A stretch of 64,000 bases of DNA from NCBI RefSeq assembly GCF_026162425.1, contig NZ_JAOBQJ010000002.1, forward strand, positions 496,001-560,000, given 5' to 3'. The stretch comes from Flexivirga meconopsidis (lineage in GTDB: Bacteria; Actinomycetota; Actinomycetes; Actinomycetales; Dermatophilaceae). This document shows, piece after piece, positions 8,650-16,320 of the stretch. Made by a program: the position numbers and the translations under genes. Numbering within the stretch: the stretch's first letter is position 1; each line of letters starts with the position of its first letter. A model generated the notes under the pieces. The model saw only the letters and a program-made list of their open reading frames with translations. It did no database searches and was not told the origin of the DNA.

Positions 8650-9513
8650 ATGGACTCATTGCCCGAGGTCGACGACCTGCGTCTTGTCGTCGCTGTCGCA
8701 CGGACCGGATCGGTGGGAAGCGCCGCCCGGTCGTTGCGCATCTCGCAGCCGTCGGCGAGTGCACGGCTCTCCCGGCTCGAACGCCGCGTGGGTGCAACGC
8801 TTTTCGACCGTGACACAACTGGCGCACGACCCACGCCCGCCGGTTCGGAGCTGGTGCGGCAGGCGCGGCACATCCTCGGCCATCTGGAGGGGGCGTTCGC
8901 CGCGAGTCGGGCGGCAATGCTGGAACGACGCCTGGTCGTTGGGACCTTTGCGAGCCTCACCTCACTGCTGTTTCCGGCGCTCGACGCGCTGCTGCCGGAG
9001 GTTGCGATCGACCAGCGGCAGGATCACGGTCCGGTGCTGCTGCAATGGGTCGCGGAGGGTTCGATGGACGCAGCGTTCGTGGCCGTGGCCGACCAGGTCG
9101 AGGTGCCGTCGTCGGTGGTCATCCACCAGGTGGGCACCGATCCGCTCGTGCTGTTTCGTGCGGTCGGGGTCGAGCCGATGAGTCGGGGCCGACTGCCGTT
9201 GCGCGACCGGCAGGTGGTCGCGTCGACCTACGACCTGAGCACCGAGGAGGTGCTGGAGGGGCTGCACCGCCTGGGCGCCGATGCTCGGCCGGGCGTGACC
9301 TTGGCGGCGGCGATCGCGATGGCCCGCAAGCGGGGCCACCTCGCGGTCCTCCCCCGGAGCGCGGTCGCCTTCGACCTGCGCGAGGGCGAGGTGGTCGAGC
9401 GGCTGCCGTTCCGGAGGTCAATGCGTCTCGCCATGGCGACACCCCGCACCGCCGATCCGCGCCTGCTCGGCGTGCTCCGCGGGCTGCGCCGCGAACTCGA
9501 TCTCGCCCGCTAG
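8650..9513 (+). CDS. LysR-family transcriptional regulator
   Basis: LysR regulator of 287 residues. An N-terminal winged helix-turn-helix occupies about residues 8-65 (SAARSLRISQPSASARLSRL), followed by a substrate-binding domain. I chose the ATG at 8650 over a GTG two codons upstream. No clear Shine-Dalgarno precedes it. The divergent methyltransferase gene 72 bp away is the probable target, as LysR proteins usually act on divergent neighbours. The downstream region holds a structured element and convergent recX. Confidence 0.88.
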   Translation: MDSLPEVDDLRLVVAVARTGSVGSAARSLRISQPSASARLSRLERRVGATLFDRDTTGARPTPAGSELVRQARHILGHLEGAFAASRAAMLERRLVVGTFASLTSLLFPALDALLPEVAIDQRQDHGPVLLQWVAEGSMDAAFVAVADQVEVPSSVVIHQVGTDPLVLFRAVGVEPMSRGRLPLRDRQVVASTYDLSTEEVLEGLHRLGADARPGVTLAAAIAMARKRGHLAVLPRSAVAFDLREGEVVERLPFRRSMRLAMATPRTADPRLLGVLRGLRRELDLAR

Positions 9514-9606
9514 CCCGCAGCCACCGCTGCCCTGTACCGACAGGCCGACGCACGCATTGGCCAGTCGGTGCATGACCGGCGAATGATGCGCCCGTATGAC
9601 ACGCAC

Positions 9607-9692
9607 GAGTGACGACGCTCGCAATGAGTGACGTCGATGCAGCGCCGTCGTTCGTTGCGGCGGACGTCACTCGACGTGGGCGGCCGTCACTC
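9607..9692. repeat. Four GAGTGACG half-sites, two direct and two inverted
   Basis: GAGTGACG occurs at 9607 and 9626. Its complement CGTCACTC occurs at 9665 and 9685. The inner pair extends to a 10-bp stem (9626-9635 with 9663-9672) that encloses a second possible stem, CGCCG with CGGCG. The element fills the gap between convergent lysR and recX. It could be a bidirectional terminator or a protein-binding array. No T-run follows. Confidence 0.5.
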
Positions 9693-9745
9693 GATCACCG
9701 GGCCGCCCTTTGAAGAAGTGACCGGTCGGCATCGACCGCGAGCGC

Positions 9746-10468
9746 TCAGTCCGGTTGGTGCTCCGGGGCGTCCGCGATCGCCTCGCGGATGACCGACCAG
9801 GCAATCGATGACGAATAGCCTTTGCGGGCAAGCATTCCGGCGAGCCGCCGGGTCTGCACGGTGGCGTCGAGTCCGTGCATCGAGCGCAGCTTCTTGTCGA
9901 CGAGCGCACGGGCGCGGTCGCGCTCGCTCTCCTCGTCGATCTCGTCCAGCTGCTCCCGGGCGATCTCCTCGTCGACGCCCTTGCGACGCAACTCCTGTTG
10001 CAGCGCCCGGCGGGCCAGGCCCCGGCTCGCCTGCTGGGAGCGGACCAGCATGCCGGCGTATGCCGCGTCGTCGATCAGCCCGACCTCTTCCATCCGGTCG
10101 AGCACTTCGGTGGCGACCTCGTCGGTGCAGCCGCGTTGGCGCAGCTTGTCGGCAAGCTGTTTGCGGCTGCGCGGCGCCATCGTCAGCTGCCGCAACACGA
10201 TCGTGCGAGCGACTTCGTGCGGATCGGGCTCGGCGTCGGGGTTGTCGGCCGGTGGCTCGCGGTCCCGGCGGCGCTGACCCGAACGACTCCCGCGGCCGCC
10301 GCGACCACGCTTGGCCGGCGACCGCTCCCCCGACCACTCGACCCGCCGTCGTGAATTGGCGCCGGTCGCCGGCCCGGACGACGCCGCGGCCGAGGTCGGG
10401 CGCTCCGGCACGTCCGCCGGGTCGACGAAGTCCGGCAGCGAATCCGACTCGGTGTCAAAGGGTTTCAA
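9746..10468 (-). CDS. recX: RecA regulatory protein RecX
   Basis: RecX of 240 residues, which binds RecA filaments and inhibits their extension. The C-terminal two thirds hold the helical RecX repeats (LADKLRQRGC, LIDDAAYAGML, RRKGVDEEIA, GYSSSIAWSVI). The first 80 or so residues are a charged, Arg/Ser/Pro-rich extension common in actinobacterial RecX and probably disordered. It lies 225 bp downstream of recA, separated by a hairpin and three 29-bp repeats, which should keep its level below that of RecA. Confidence 0.93.
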   Translation of the reverse strand: MKPFDTESDSLPDFVDPADVPERPTSAAASSGPATGANSRRRVEWSGERSPAKRGRGGRGSRSGQRRRDREPPADNPDAEPDPHEVARTIVLRQLTMAPRSRKQLADKLRQRGCTDEVATEVLDRMEEVGLIDDAAYAGMLVRSQQASRGLARRALQQELRRKGVDEEIAREQLDEIDEESERDRARALVDKKLRSMHGLDATVQTRRLAGMLARKGYSSSIAWSVIREAIADAPEHQPD

Positions 10469-10521
10469 AGGTGCGCTCTCCTTCGCAGCCGAACGGTGGT
10501 CTCGATGCGGGCCTCGCCTAG

Positions 10522-10605
10522 CGGCTCGGCCCTACTCGACCACCGCGTGGCGGCTCGGCCCTACTCGACCACCGACATGACGGCTCGGCCCTACTCGACC
10601 ACCAG
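10522..10605. repeat. Three tandem 29-bp repeats between recA and recX
   Basis: The segment CGGCTCGGCCCTACTCGACC recurs at 10523, 10552 and 10581, an exact 29-bp period, joined by short varied linkers. Before it stands GGTCTCGATGCGGGCCTCGC, so the block resembles the dispersed GC-rich intergenic repeats that I recall from Nocardioides- and Intrasporangium-like genomes. It lies just upstream of the recX start and would be transcribed in any recA-recX read-through message. Confidence 0.7.
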
Positions 10606-10640
10606 CCGTGCGCCCGGGTCTCGCGACCGTCGATCGAGCA

Positions 10641-10679
10641 CTCCTCGGCCGCGAACCGCCCGATCCAGCGGCCGAGGAG
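10641..10679 (-). terminator. Hairpin after recA
   Basis: Perfect 11-bp inverted repeat (10641-10651 and 10669-10679, arm CTCCTCGGCCG) with a 17-base loop, beginning about 15 bases after the recA stop on the minus strand. It is probably a partial terminator that limits read-through into recX, as known for the recA-recX junction in other bacteria. No T-run follows, so efficiency is uncertain. Confidence 0.55.
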
Positions 10680-10693
10680 GGGTCTTGTCTCGA

Positions 10694-11761
10694 TCAGAAG
10701 TCGACCGGGGTGACCACGCCGTCCTCGGCGGGCTTGTCGACCTGCGGCCCGACGCCGAGCTTCTCCTTAATCTTCTTTTCCAGCTCGTCGGCCAGGTCGG
10801 GGTTGTCCCGCAGGAAGCCGCGGGCGTTCTCCTTGCCCTGCCCCAGCTGGTCGCCCTCGTAGGTGTACCAGGCGCCCGACTTGCGGACGAAGCCCTGCTC
10901 CACGCCCATGTCGATCAGGCCGCCCTCCCGGGAGATGCCCTGGCCGTAGAGGATGTCGAACTCCGCCTGCTTGAACGGCGGGGACACCTTGTTCTTGACC
11001 ACCTTGACGCGGGTGCGGTTGCCGACCGGGTCGGTGCCGTCCTTGAGGGTCTCGATGCGACGCACGTCGAGGCGGACCGAGGCGTAGAACTTCAGTGCCT
11101 TACCACCGGTGGTGGTCTCCGGCGAGCCGAACATCACGCCGATCTTCTCGCGCAGCTGGTTGATGAAGATCGCGGTGGTGCCGGTGCTGTTGAGCGCACC
11201 GGTGATCTTGCGCAGCGCCTGTGACATCAGGCGCGCCTGCAGGCCCACGTGGCTGTCACCCATCTCGCCCTCGATCTCGGCGCGCGGCACGAGTGCGGCC
11301 ACCGAGTCGATCACGATGATGTCGAGTGAACCGGAGCGGATCAGCATGTCGGCGATTTCGAGCGCCTGCTCACCGGTGTCGGGTTGGCTGACCAGCAGCG
11401 AGTCGACGTCGACGCCGAGCTTCTTGGCGTATTCGGGGTCGAGCGCGTGCTCGGCGTCGATGAACGCCGCGATACCGCCGTTGCGCTGGGCACTGGCCAC
11501 CGCGTGCAGCGCGACCGTGGTCTTACCGGACGACTCCGGACCGTAGATCTCCACGACCCGCCCGCGCGGCAGACCACCGATGCCGAGTGCCACGTCCAGG
11601 GCGATGGCGCCGGTCGGGATCACGTCGATCGGTGGGCGGACGTCGTCACCGAGCCGCATGACCGCGCCCTTGCCGTGGGCCTTCTCGATCTGGGCCATCA
11701 CGGTGTCGAGTGATTTGAGCTTGTTGTCGGCGTTGCCGGCGTTTGCTGCCATGGTGGGCAC
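10694..11761 (-). CDS. recA: Recombinase RecA
   Basis: RecA of 355 residues: ATP-dependent strand exchange in homologous recombination and co-protease for LexA. Walker A is GPESSGKT (74-81), and Walker B lies in [12 protein letters not shown]. The L1/L2 region includes [21 protein letters not shown] good ribosome site (AAGGAG) precedes the ATG. No intein is present. The C-terminal acidic tail is short. Upstream, a possible LexA box lies about 190 bp away. The downstream partner is recX. Confidence 0.98.
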   Translation of the reverse strand: MPTMAANAGNADNKLKSLDTVMAQIEKAHGKGAVMRLGDDVRPPIDVIPTGAIALDVALGIGGLPRGRVVEIYGPESSGKTTVALHAVASAQRNGGIAAFIDAEHALDPEYAKKLGVDVDSLLVSQPDTGEQALEIADMLIRSGSLDIIVIDSVAALVPRAEIEGEMGDSHVGLQARLMSQALRKITGALNSTGTTAIFINQLREKIGVMFGSPETTTGGKALKFYASVRLDVRRIETLKDGTDPVGNRTRVKVVKNKVSPPFKQAEFDILYGQGISREGGLIDMGVEQGFVRKSGAWYTYEGDQLGQGKENARGFLRDNPDLADELEKKIKEKLGVGPQVDKPAEDGVVTPVDF

Positions 11762-11951
11762 TCCTTAGCTGTTGCGAGGGTGGGTCGCGCCTACCTGCGA
11801 CCGTCCGCCGCCCTCGTGCAGGCTCGGGTGAGCCGGGCTTTGGAACTGGTCAGACGCTAGGCCTCCGCACCGACAACCCACCGTGCAAGATCCACGCACT
11901 GTGGATAGCGGGCCGTCCGTCGGAGACATGTGGATGAGCCTATCCCGACCC

Positions 11952-11965
11952 CGAACATTCGTACG
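11952..11965 (-). promoter_or_regulatory. Possible LexA (SOS) box upstream of recA
   Basis: CGAACATTCGTACG differs by one base in its right half from the CGAAC-N4-GTTCG box of Gram-positive LexA. It lies about 190 bp upstream of the recA start and about 30 bp before the divergent thioesterase start, so either gene could be the target. The position is far but seen in other actinobacterial recA promoters. Confidence 0.35.
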
Positions 11966-11996
11966 AAAAGCGGGTCGCTCGGCGTGTCGGTTCGGC

Positions 11997-12959
11997 ATGA
12001 TGTCCTGTGTGACCACCACACCTGCTCCGACCGATCACGACCGCTCCGGTCTCACCCTGCGCTTTCTCGCCGCGCCGACCGACGAGGGGTATGCCGGTCG
12101 GGTCAGCGGCGGACGCGTGCTGGAGTGGATCGACAAGGCGGCGTATGCCGCAGCGGTCGCCTGGAGCAGGCACTACTGCGTCACGGCATACGTCGGGGAC
12201 GTGCACTTCGGCACGCCGATCCGGGTCGGCGACCTCGTGGAGGTCGAGGCACGCATCGTGCACACCGGCCGGTCCAGCATGGACGTGCGTGTGCAGGTGC
12301 GCACCGGCAGCCCGCGCACCGGCGAGTTGAGCGTCGCCACCGAGTGCCTGACCGTCTTCGTCGCGATGCAAGACGGCAGGTCGGTGGCGATCCCGTCATA
12401 CACACCGACCACCGCCGATCAGCGGGAGGCCGAGGCAGATGCGCTGCGGCACAAGGAGATCCGGGCTGTCATCGAGCGCGAACTGACCAACATGCCACCC
12501 GAGTCGGAGCTGCACGCACCCGGACGGACGATGCGCTTCCTCGCCCGCCCGACCGATGTCAACTGGGGTGGCAACGTGCACGGCGGCAATGTCATGGATT
12601 GGATCGACGAGGCCGCGCACGTGCTCGCCACGCAGTGGACGCGCAGCACCTGCAACGTCGCGGTCTATGTCGGCGGAGTCCGCTTCCTGCAACCGATGCA
12701 CATCGGCGACCTCGTCGAGATCCAGGCTCGGCTGATGCGCACCGGACGGACCAGCATGCACATGACGGTCGATGTCCGCTCCGGTGATCCGGCGGGTGAC
12801 GCGCCCTCGCTGACGACGCGGTGTCACCTGGTCTTCGTCGCCATCGGCGATGCCGACCAGCCGCAAGAGGTGCCCGCCTGGACACCGACGACCGCTGGCG
12901 ACCGTGCTCTCGAACGGCACGCGGCGGCGCTCCTCGCCGCGAGCGGCAACACCTTCTGA
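11997..12959 (+). CDS. Acyl-CoA thioesterase, tandem hotdog domains
   Basis: About 320 residues made of two hotdog domains of the acyl-CoA thioesterase (YciA/BACH) type. Each repeats the order RFLA-PTD, GG.V..WID.AA, YVG.V.F..P, GDLVE and TGR.SM. The family hydrolyses acyl-CoA to free acid and CoA in the cytosol. The internal duplication gives a two-domain chain that may fold as a pseudo-dimer. The start is uncertain: ATG at 11997 or 12000, or GTG at 12009, all just before the first domain. It is divergent from recA, with the possible SOS box between. Confidence 0.85.
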   Translation: MMSCVTTTPAPTDHDRSGLTLRFLAAPTDEGYAGRVSGGRVLEWIDKAAYAAAVAWSRHYCVTAYVGDVHFGTPIRVGDLVEVEARIVHTGRSSMDVRVQVRTGSPRTGELSVATECLTVFVAMQDGRSVAIPSYTPTTADQREAEADALRHKEIRAVIERELTNMPPESELHAPGRTMRFLARPTDVNWGGNVHGGNVMDWIDEAAHVLATQWTRSTCNVAVYVGGVRFLQPMHIGDLVEIQARLMRTGRTSMHMTVDVRSGDPAGDAPSLTTRCHLVFVAIGDADQPQEVPAWTPTTAGDRALERHAAALLAASGNTF

Positions 12960-13025
12960 CCTGCGCCCGACCCCGCCCCGACCTCGCGCAGCTGCGTGGT
13001 CTGCGGCGGCCCGGGTGTCCGGGTC

Positions 13026-13463
13026 TCACCGGTGCAGGTAAGCGCCCTTGAGGATCTTGTCGATCGCGTTCTTCGGGCCGTGCACCGCGATGCCGACCAG
13101 GTCGAGGTCATCGGTCGGAACCGCAGCGGTGGCAGCGCGATTCGCGGCATCGTGACCGGTTTCGAACATTTCCTTGGTGAAGATCGCTGCGCGTATGCCG
13201 CGCCCGGCTGCTCGGGCACGAGCGTTGGTCAGAGTGTGCGCGCCCCCTTCGAAGACCAGCACCGGCATACCGAGCAGTGGCAGGTAGCTGCCGCCGTCAC
13301 CGTCGGTGTATGGCGCGCCGACCAGTTCCGGATACGCCGCCGCGATGCCGGCTGCGAGGAACGCGGTCACGTTGAGCCGTTGCCAGGTGGCGAGGTCGTC
13401 GCGCACCAGAACGGCGACCTTGGTCGCGAAGGGCGGGGTCAGCTGATCGGCGGATTGATCCAT
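13026..13463 (-). CDS. DUF2000-family protein
   Basis: 145-residue protein matching the DUF2000 family, which resembles peptidyl-tRNA hydrolase in fold but has no established function. Visible traits are a KVAVLVRDDL N-terminal strand-helix, NVTAFLAAG, and a conserved GPKNAIDKILKGA end. It starts 24 bp after the AraC-type regulator gene on the same strand, so the two are probably one transcript. The AraC-DUF2000 pairing suggests it is the regulator's target or accessory. Confidence 0.8.
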   Translation of the reverse strand: MDQSADQLTPPFATKVAVLVRDDLATWQRLNVTAFLAAGIAAAYPELVGAPYTDGDGGSYLPLLGMPVLVFEGGAHTLTNARARAAGRGIRAAIFTKEMFETGHDAANRAATAAVPTDDLDLVGIAVHGPKNAIDKILKGAYLHR

Positions 13464-13487
13464 GCGGCCATGGTCTTTCGGCCCCGC

Positions 13488-14315
13488 TCACCGGTCTTGT
13501 ACGAAATTGACCTCGCCTGTCCGGGCACGGAAGCGGCCGGGTGAGGTCCGCAACAATCTCCGGAAGTGCCGGTGCAGGTGGGCCTGGTCGTAGAAGCCGG
13601 TCGCGACGGCGACCTCGGCCGCAGGCCGGCCGTCGAGGAGCAGCCGGCGTGCAGCATCGAGGCGGCGCCCGACGACATACTGGTGCGGAGGTATGGCGAA
13701 TTCCCTTGTGAACGCACGGATCAGGTATGCCGCGCTCACCTCCAATCCCCGCGCGATCTCGGTGATGGTCGGCGGGTCGATCGGGTCGGCGTCGAGCAGG
13801 TCGCGGGCTCGACGGGCGAGCCGAGCACGCTCGATCGGTGCCGCACGGTTCGGCGCCGGATGCCCGGACAAGTGCCATTCGAGGCGTTCGAGGAGTATGG
13901 CGAGTGCGTCGCGCGCGGCGGGCCGCTCCCCCGCCGCAAGCGCGCCGTCCAGCAACGACGCCTGCGCACGCAACCGGTCGTCGAGCAGCAGCGGTGCGTC
14001 GACGCAACGACCGATCAGCCGCTCCGGCAGCGCGGCGGTCTCCAGGTAGACGACCCGCTTGCGAAAACCACTCGCGGTCAACGGATGCCCGTCGTGCGGC
14101 ACGTGCGGCGGCAGCAGGGTGACACCGGCTCCGGCGGTGGCTGCGTCACGGTGCCGGTCGACGTCATACCCGATGCGGCCGTCGTCGACGATCAGCACAG
14201 TCCAGGCGTCGTGCGTGTGCGCCGGGTAATGGTGGTCGGCCCACCGCGCGTGCAGCACTTCGCGAACGCCCGGCACGCCCGGGTCCCACGCGCGCACCTG
14301 GTCCGGAACCGACAT
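13488..14315 (-). CDS. AraC-family transcriptional regulator
   Basis: 275-residue regulator. An N-terminal cupin-type sensing domain (HYPAHTHDAWTVL) is followed by a C-terminal double helix-turn-helix (ITEIARGLEVSAAYLIRAF and AAEVAVATGFYDQAHLHRHF). I chose the ATG at 14315; the in-frame codons upstream are not AraC-like. It is transcribed toward the DUF2000 gene and divergent from the DJ-1/hydrolase gene, 149 bp apart. Ligand unknown. Confidence 0.88.
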   Translation of the reverse strand: MSVPDQVRAWDPGVPGVREVLHARWADHHYPAHTHDAWTVLIVDDGRIGYDVDRHRDAATAGAGVTLLPPHVPHDGHPLTASGFRKRVVYLETAALPERLIGRCVDAPLLLDDRLRAQASLLDGALAAGERPAARDALAILLERLEWHLSGHPAPNRAAPIERARLARRARDLLDADPIDPPTITEIARGLEVSAAYLIRAFTREFAIPPHQYVVGRRLDAARRLLLDGRPAAEVAVATGFYDQAHLHRHFRRLLRTSPGRFRARTGEVNFVQDR

Positions 14316-14374
14316 ATCCCGACGGTACCCAGCGCGAGACGACAGGCCACGAGGCGCCAACCTACGGTGCGGTG

Positions 14375-14403
14375 TTGACGATGCTCACATCCTTGCCTAG
14401 CGT
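14375..14403 (+). promoter_or_regulatory. Sigma-70-like promoter of the DJ-1/hydrolase gene
   Basis: TTGACG (14375-14380), a 17-bp spacer and TAGCGT (14398-14403). The start codon is 61 bases downstream. A TetR-type operator begins two bases after the -10. Confidence 0.65.
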
Positions 14404-14404
14404 G

Positions 14405-14423
14405 ATGTAAGCACCGCACACAG
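14405..14423 (+). promoter_or_regulatory. Degenerate copy of the TetR operator
   Basis: ATGTAAGCACCGCACACAG matches the operator at the tetR promoter (20443-20465, minus strand) at 16 of 19 positions: the left half-site is perfect and the right half weaker. It sits over the expected transcription start of the DJ-1/hydrolase gene, so the TetR protein at 19842-20426 would repress it. Confidence 0.6.
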
Positions 14424-14464
14424 TGGCCGTCGTCGCTGTCGTCCCACCTCCCCGAGGAGCCCGC

Positions 14465-16177
14465 ATGACGTCCGTCCTCATGGTCCTTTCCGCTGCACAC
14501 GTGTGGACGCTGCGGGACGGCACGCTGCACCCGACCGGAGTGTGGGCCGAGGAGTTCGTGGTGCCCTACGAGCTCTTCACCGCGGCCGGCTTCGACGTCA
14601 CGGTCGCGACGCCGGGCGGCAAGGAGCCGGTGATCGACAAGCTCAGCCTCGGCATCTCCGGCGGCCTGCCCGCCAAGACCAGGAAGATCGGCGCCGAGGC
14701 GAAGCGCCTGGCACCGGTGCTGGAGCACCCGGCCAATCTCTCCGACGTCGACCAGGTCGACTACGACCTGGTCTTCTACTCCGGCGGTCACGGGCCGATG
14801 GAGGATCTCGCGGTCGACGAGACGTCCGGGGCGCTGCTCAGCGCGCGGCTCGCGTCGGGCCGACCGCTCGCACTGCTCTGCCACGCGCCCGCGGCGTCGC
14901 TCGCCGCCCGCAGCCCCGACGGCTCCTGGCCGTTCGCGGGCTACCGGATGACCGGACTGTCCAACCGCGAAGAACGGCTGAATCCCTTTGCCTGGAAAGC
15001 AAAGTGGCTGCTCGAGGACCGCCTGAAGGAGTCCGGCGCCGACTACTCCAAGGGCTTCCCGCTGCGGCCGCACATCGTGGTCGACCGCAACCTCTACACC
15101 GGCCAGAACCCCCAATCCTCGGAGCAGCTGGCGAAGCAACTCATCGCCGTGCTGGCCGAGACGCAGCACCCATTCCGTCCGAGCAGTCCGACCCCACAAG
15201 GAGTGACGATGTCCGAGCTTCCCCCGCCCATCACCCCCTACCTCGAGCCCGAGGCCAAGGAACTGGCCGACGCGACCGATCCGCACCCGCGCATCTACGA
15301 GGTGCCGCCGGAGGAGGGGCGCAAGATCCTCTCCGACCTGCAAAGCGGCGAGGGTGTCGAGCGCCCCGACGTCGACGAGCAGTGGGTCGACGTCGACGCC
15401 GGCGAGTGGGGCACCGTCCGCACCCGCATCATCCGAGCCAAGGGCGTCACCGGTGATCTGCCGGGCCTGTTCTACATCCACGGCGCGGGCTGGGTGTTCG
15501 GCGACGAGCACACCCACGACCGCCTCTTCCGCGAGCTCACCGTCGGCGCCGGCGCGGTCGGCATCTTCCCGGTCTACGACCGCGCCCCGGAGAAGGGCTA
15601 CCCGACCCAGGTCGAGCAGAACTACGCGGTCGGCCAGTGGGTCGCGCAGCACGGTGCGGAGTACGGCATCGACACCTCACGCCTCGCGGTCACCGGCGAG
15701 TCGGTCGGCGGATGTATGTCGGCAGTCTTCGCCCTGATGAACAAGGACCGCGGCGGCCTCGCCCTCACGGCAGAGGCGCTGCTCTACCCGGTCACCAACG
15801 CCGATTTCGACACCCCGTCATACCTGCAGTTCGCCGAGGGCTACTACCTCACCCGCGACGGCATGAAGTGGTTCTGGGACGCCTACACCACCGATCCCGA
15901 GAAGCGCAAGGAGAAGTACGCAGCTCCCCTGCAGGCATCGCTCGACGAATTGCGTGGCCTGCCAAGGACTCTCGTGATCACCGACGAAGCCGACGTGCTG
16001 CGCGACGAGGGCGAGCAGTATGCCAACAAGCTGCGCGAAGCGGGCGTCGACGTCACCTCGATGCGCGTAGCCGGCATGGTGCACGACTTCCTGCTGCTGG
16101 ACAGCCTGCGCGACACCAAGGCCGCCAACCTGGCCCGTCAGGTCGCGATCGACTTCCTGCACGACGCTCTCAACTGA
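14465..16177 (+). CDS. DJ-1/PfpI domain fused to alpha/beta hydrolase
   Basis: A 570-residue fusion. Residues 1-240 are a DJ-1/PfpI class-I glutaminase-like domain of the Hsp31 type, with the nucleophile elbow ALLCHAPAA (Cys139). Residues 249-570 are a hormone-sensitive-lipase-like alpha/beta hydrolase: oxyanion HGAGW (339-343), nucleophile GESVGG (Ser413), and a late Asp and His (MVHDF). At the joint (15191-15211) there is AAGGAG followed by ATG in the same frame, so the hydrolase may also be made alone. GAGGAG precedes the ATG at 14465. Possible roles are glyoxal/aldehyde repair plus ester hydrolysis; neither substrate is known. A TetR operator controls it with the operon at 16.3-19.8 kb. 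Confidence 0.85.
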   Translation: MTSVLMVLSAAHVWTLRDGTLHPTGVWAEEFVVPYELFTAAGFDVTVATPGGKEPVIDKLSLGISGGLPAKTRKIGAEAKRLAPVLEHPANLSDVDQVDYDLVFYSGGHGPMEDLAVDETSGALLSARLASGRPLALLCHAPAASLAARSPDGSWPFAGYRMTGLSNREERLNPFAWKAKWLLEDRLKESGADYSKGFPLRPHIVVDRNLYTGQNPQSSEQLAKQLIAVLAETQHPFRPSSPTPQGVTMSELPPPITPYLEPEAKELADATDPHPRIYEVPPEEGRKILSDLQSGEGVERPDVDEQWVDVDAGEWGTVRTRIIRAKGVTGDLPGLFYIHGAGWVFGDEHTHDRLFRELTVGAGAVGIFPVYDRAPEKGYPTQVEQNYAVGQWVAQHGAEYGIDTSRLAVTGESVGGCMSAVFALMNKDRGGLALTAEALLYPVTNADFDTPSYLQFAEGYYLTRDGMKWFWDAYTTDPEKRKEKYAAPLQASLDELRGLPRTLVITDEADVLRDEGEQYANKLREAGVDVTSMRVAGMVHDFLLLDSLRDTKAANLARQVAIDFLHDALN

Positions 16178-16206
16178 CCAGCTAGCTGACCGGCACGGCG
16201 GATGAC

Positions 16207-16247
16207 CGAGCCCGGGCCCTCCCCCATCGAACGAGGACCCGGGCTCG
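16207..16247 (+). terminator. Hairpin between the hydrolase gene and the next operon
   Basis: Perfect 10-bp inverted repeat, CGAGCCCGGG (16207-16216) with CCCGGGCTCG (16238-16247), starting 30 bases after the stop of the fusion gene. There is no T-run, but its stability and position fit a factor-assisted terminator. Confidence 0.55.
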
Positions 16248-16254
16248 ACTCATG

Positions 16255-16303
16255 TTGACACTGATTACACCAGGAGTATGCTCGATGTAATCAGTGCATA
16301 CAT
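16255..16303 (+). promoter_or_regulatory. Promoter with two overlapping operators
   Basis: -35 TTGACA (16255-16260), a 16-bp spacer and -10 TATGCT (16277-16282). Two dyads overlap it. The first is ACTGATTACA (16260-16269) with TGTAATCAGT (16286-16295), a perfect 10-bp inverted repeat around the -10. The second is ATGTAATCAGTGCATACAT (16285-16303), which has the ATGTA-N9-TACAT form of the operator at the tetR gene. Repression by the TetR protein at 19842-20426 is likely. The first dyad may serve another regulator. Confidence 0.7.
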
Positions 16304-16320
16304 TCGAGGAGATGAGCAGG

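Noticed and set aside
9607-9692. LexA-type SOS box near recX
   Set aside because: GAGTGACG does not resemble the CGAAC-N4-GTTCG half-sites.
14423-14464. Upstream in-frame extension of the DJ-1/hydrolase gene
   Set aside because: It begins at the TetR operator and passes through the ribosome site GAGGAG; the ATG at 14465 is better.
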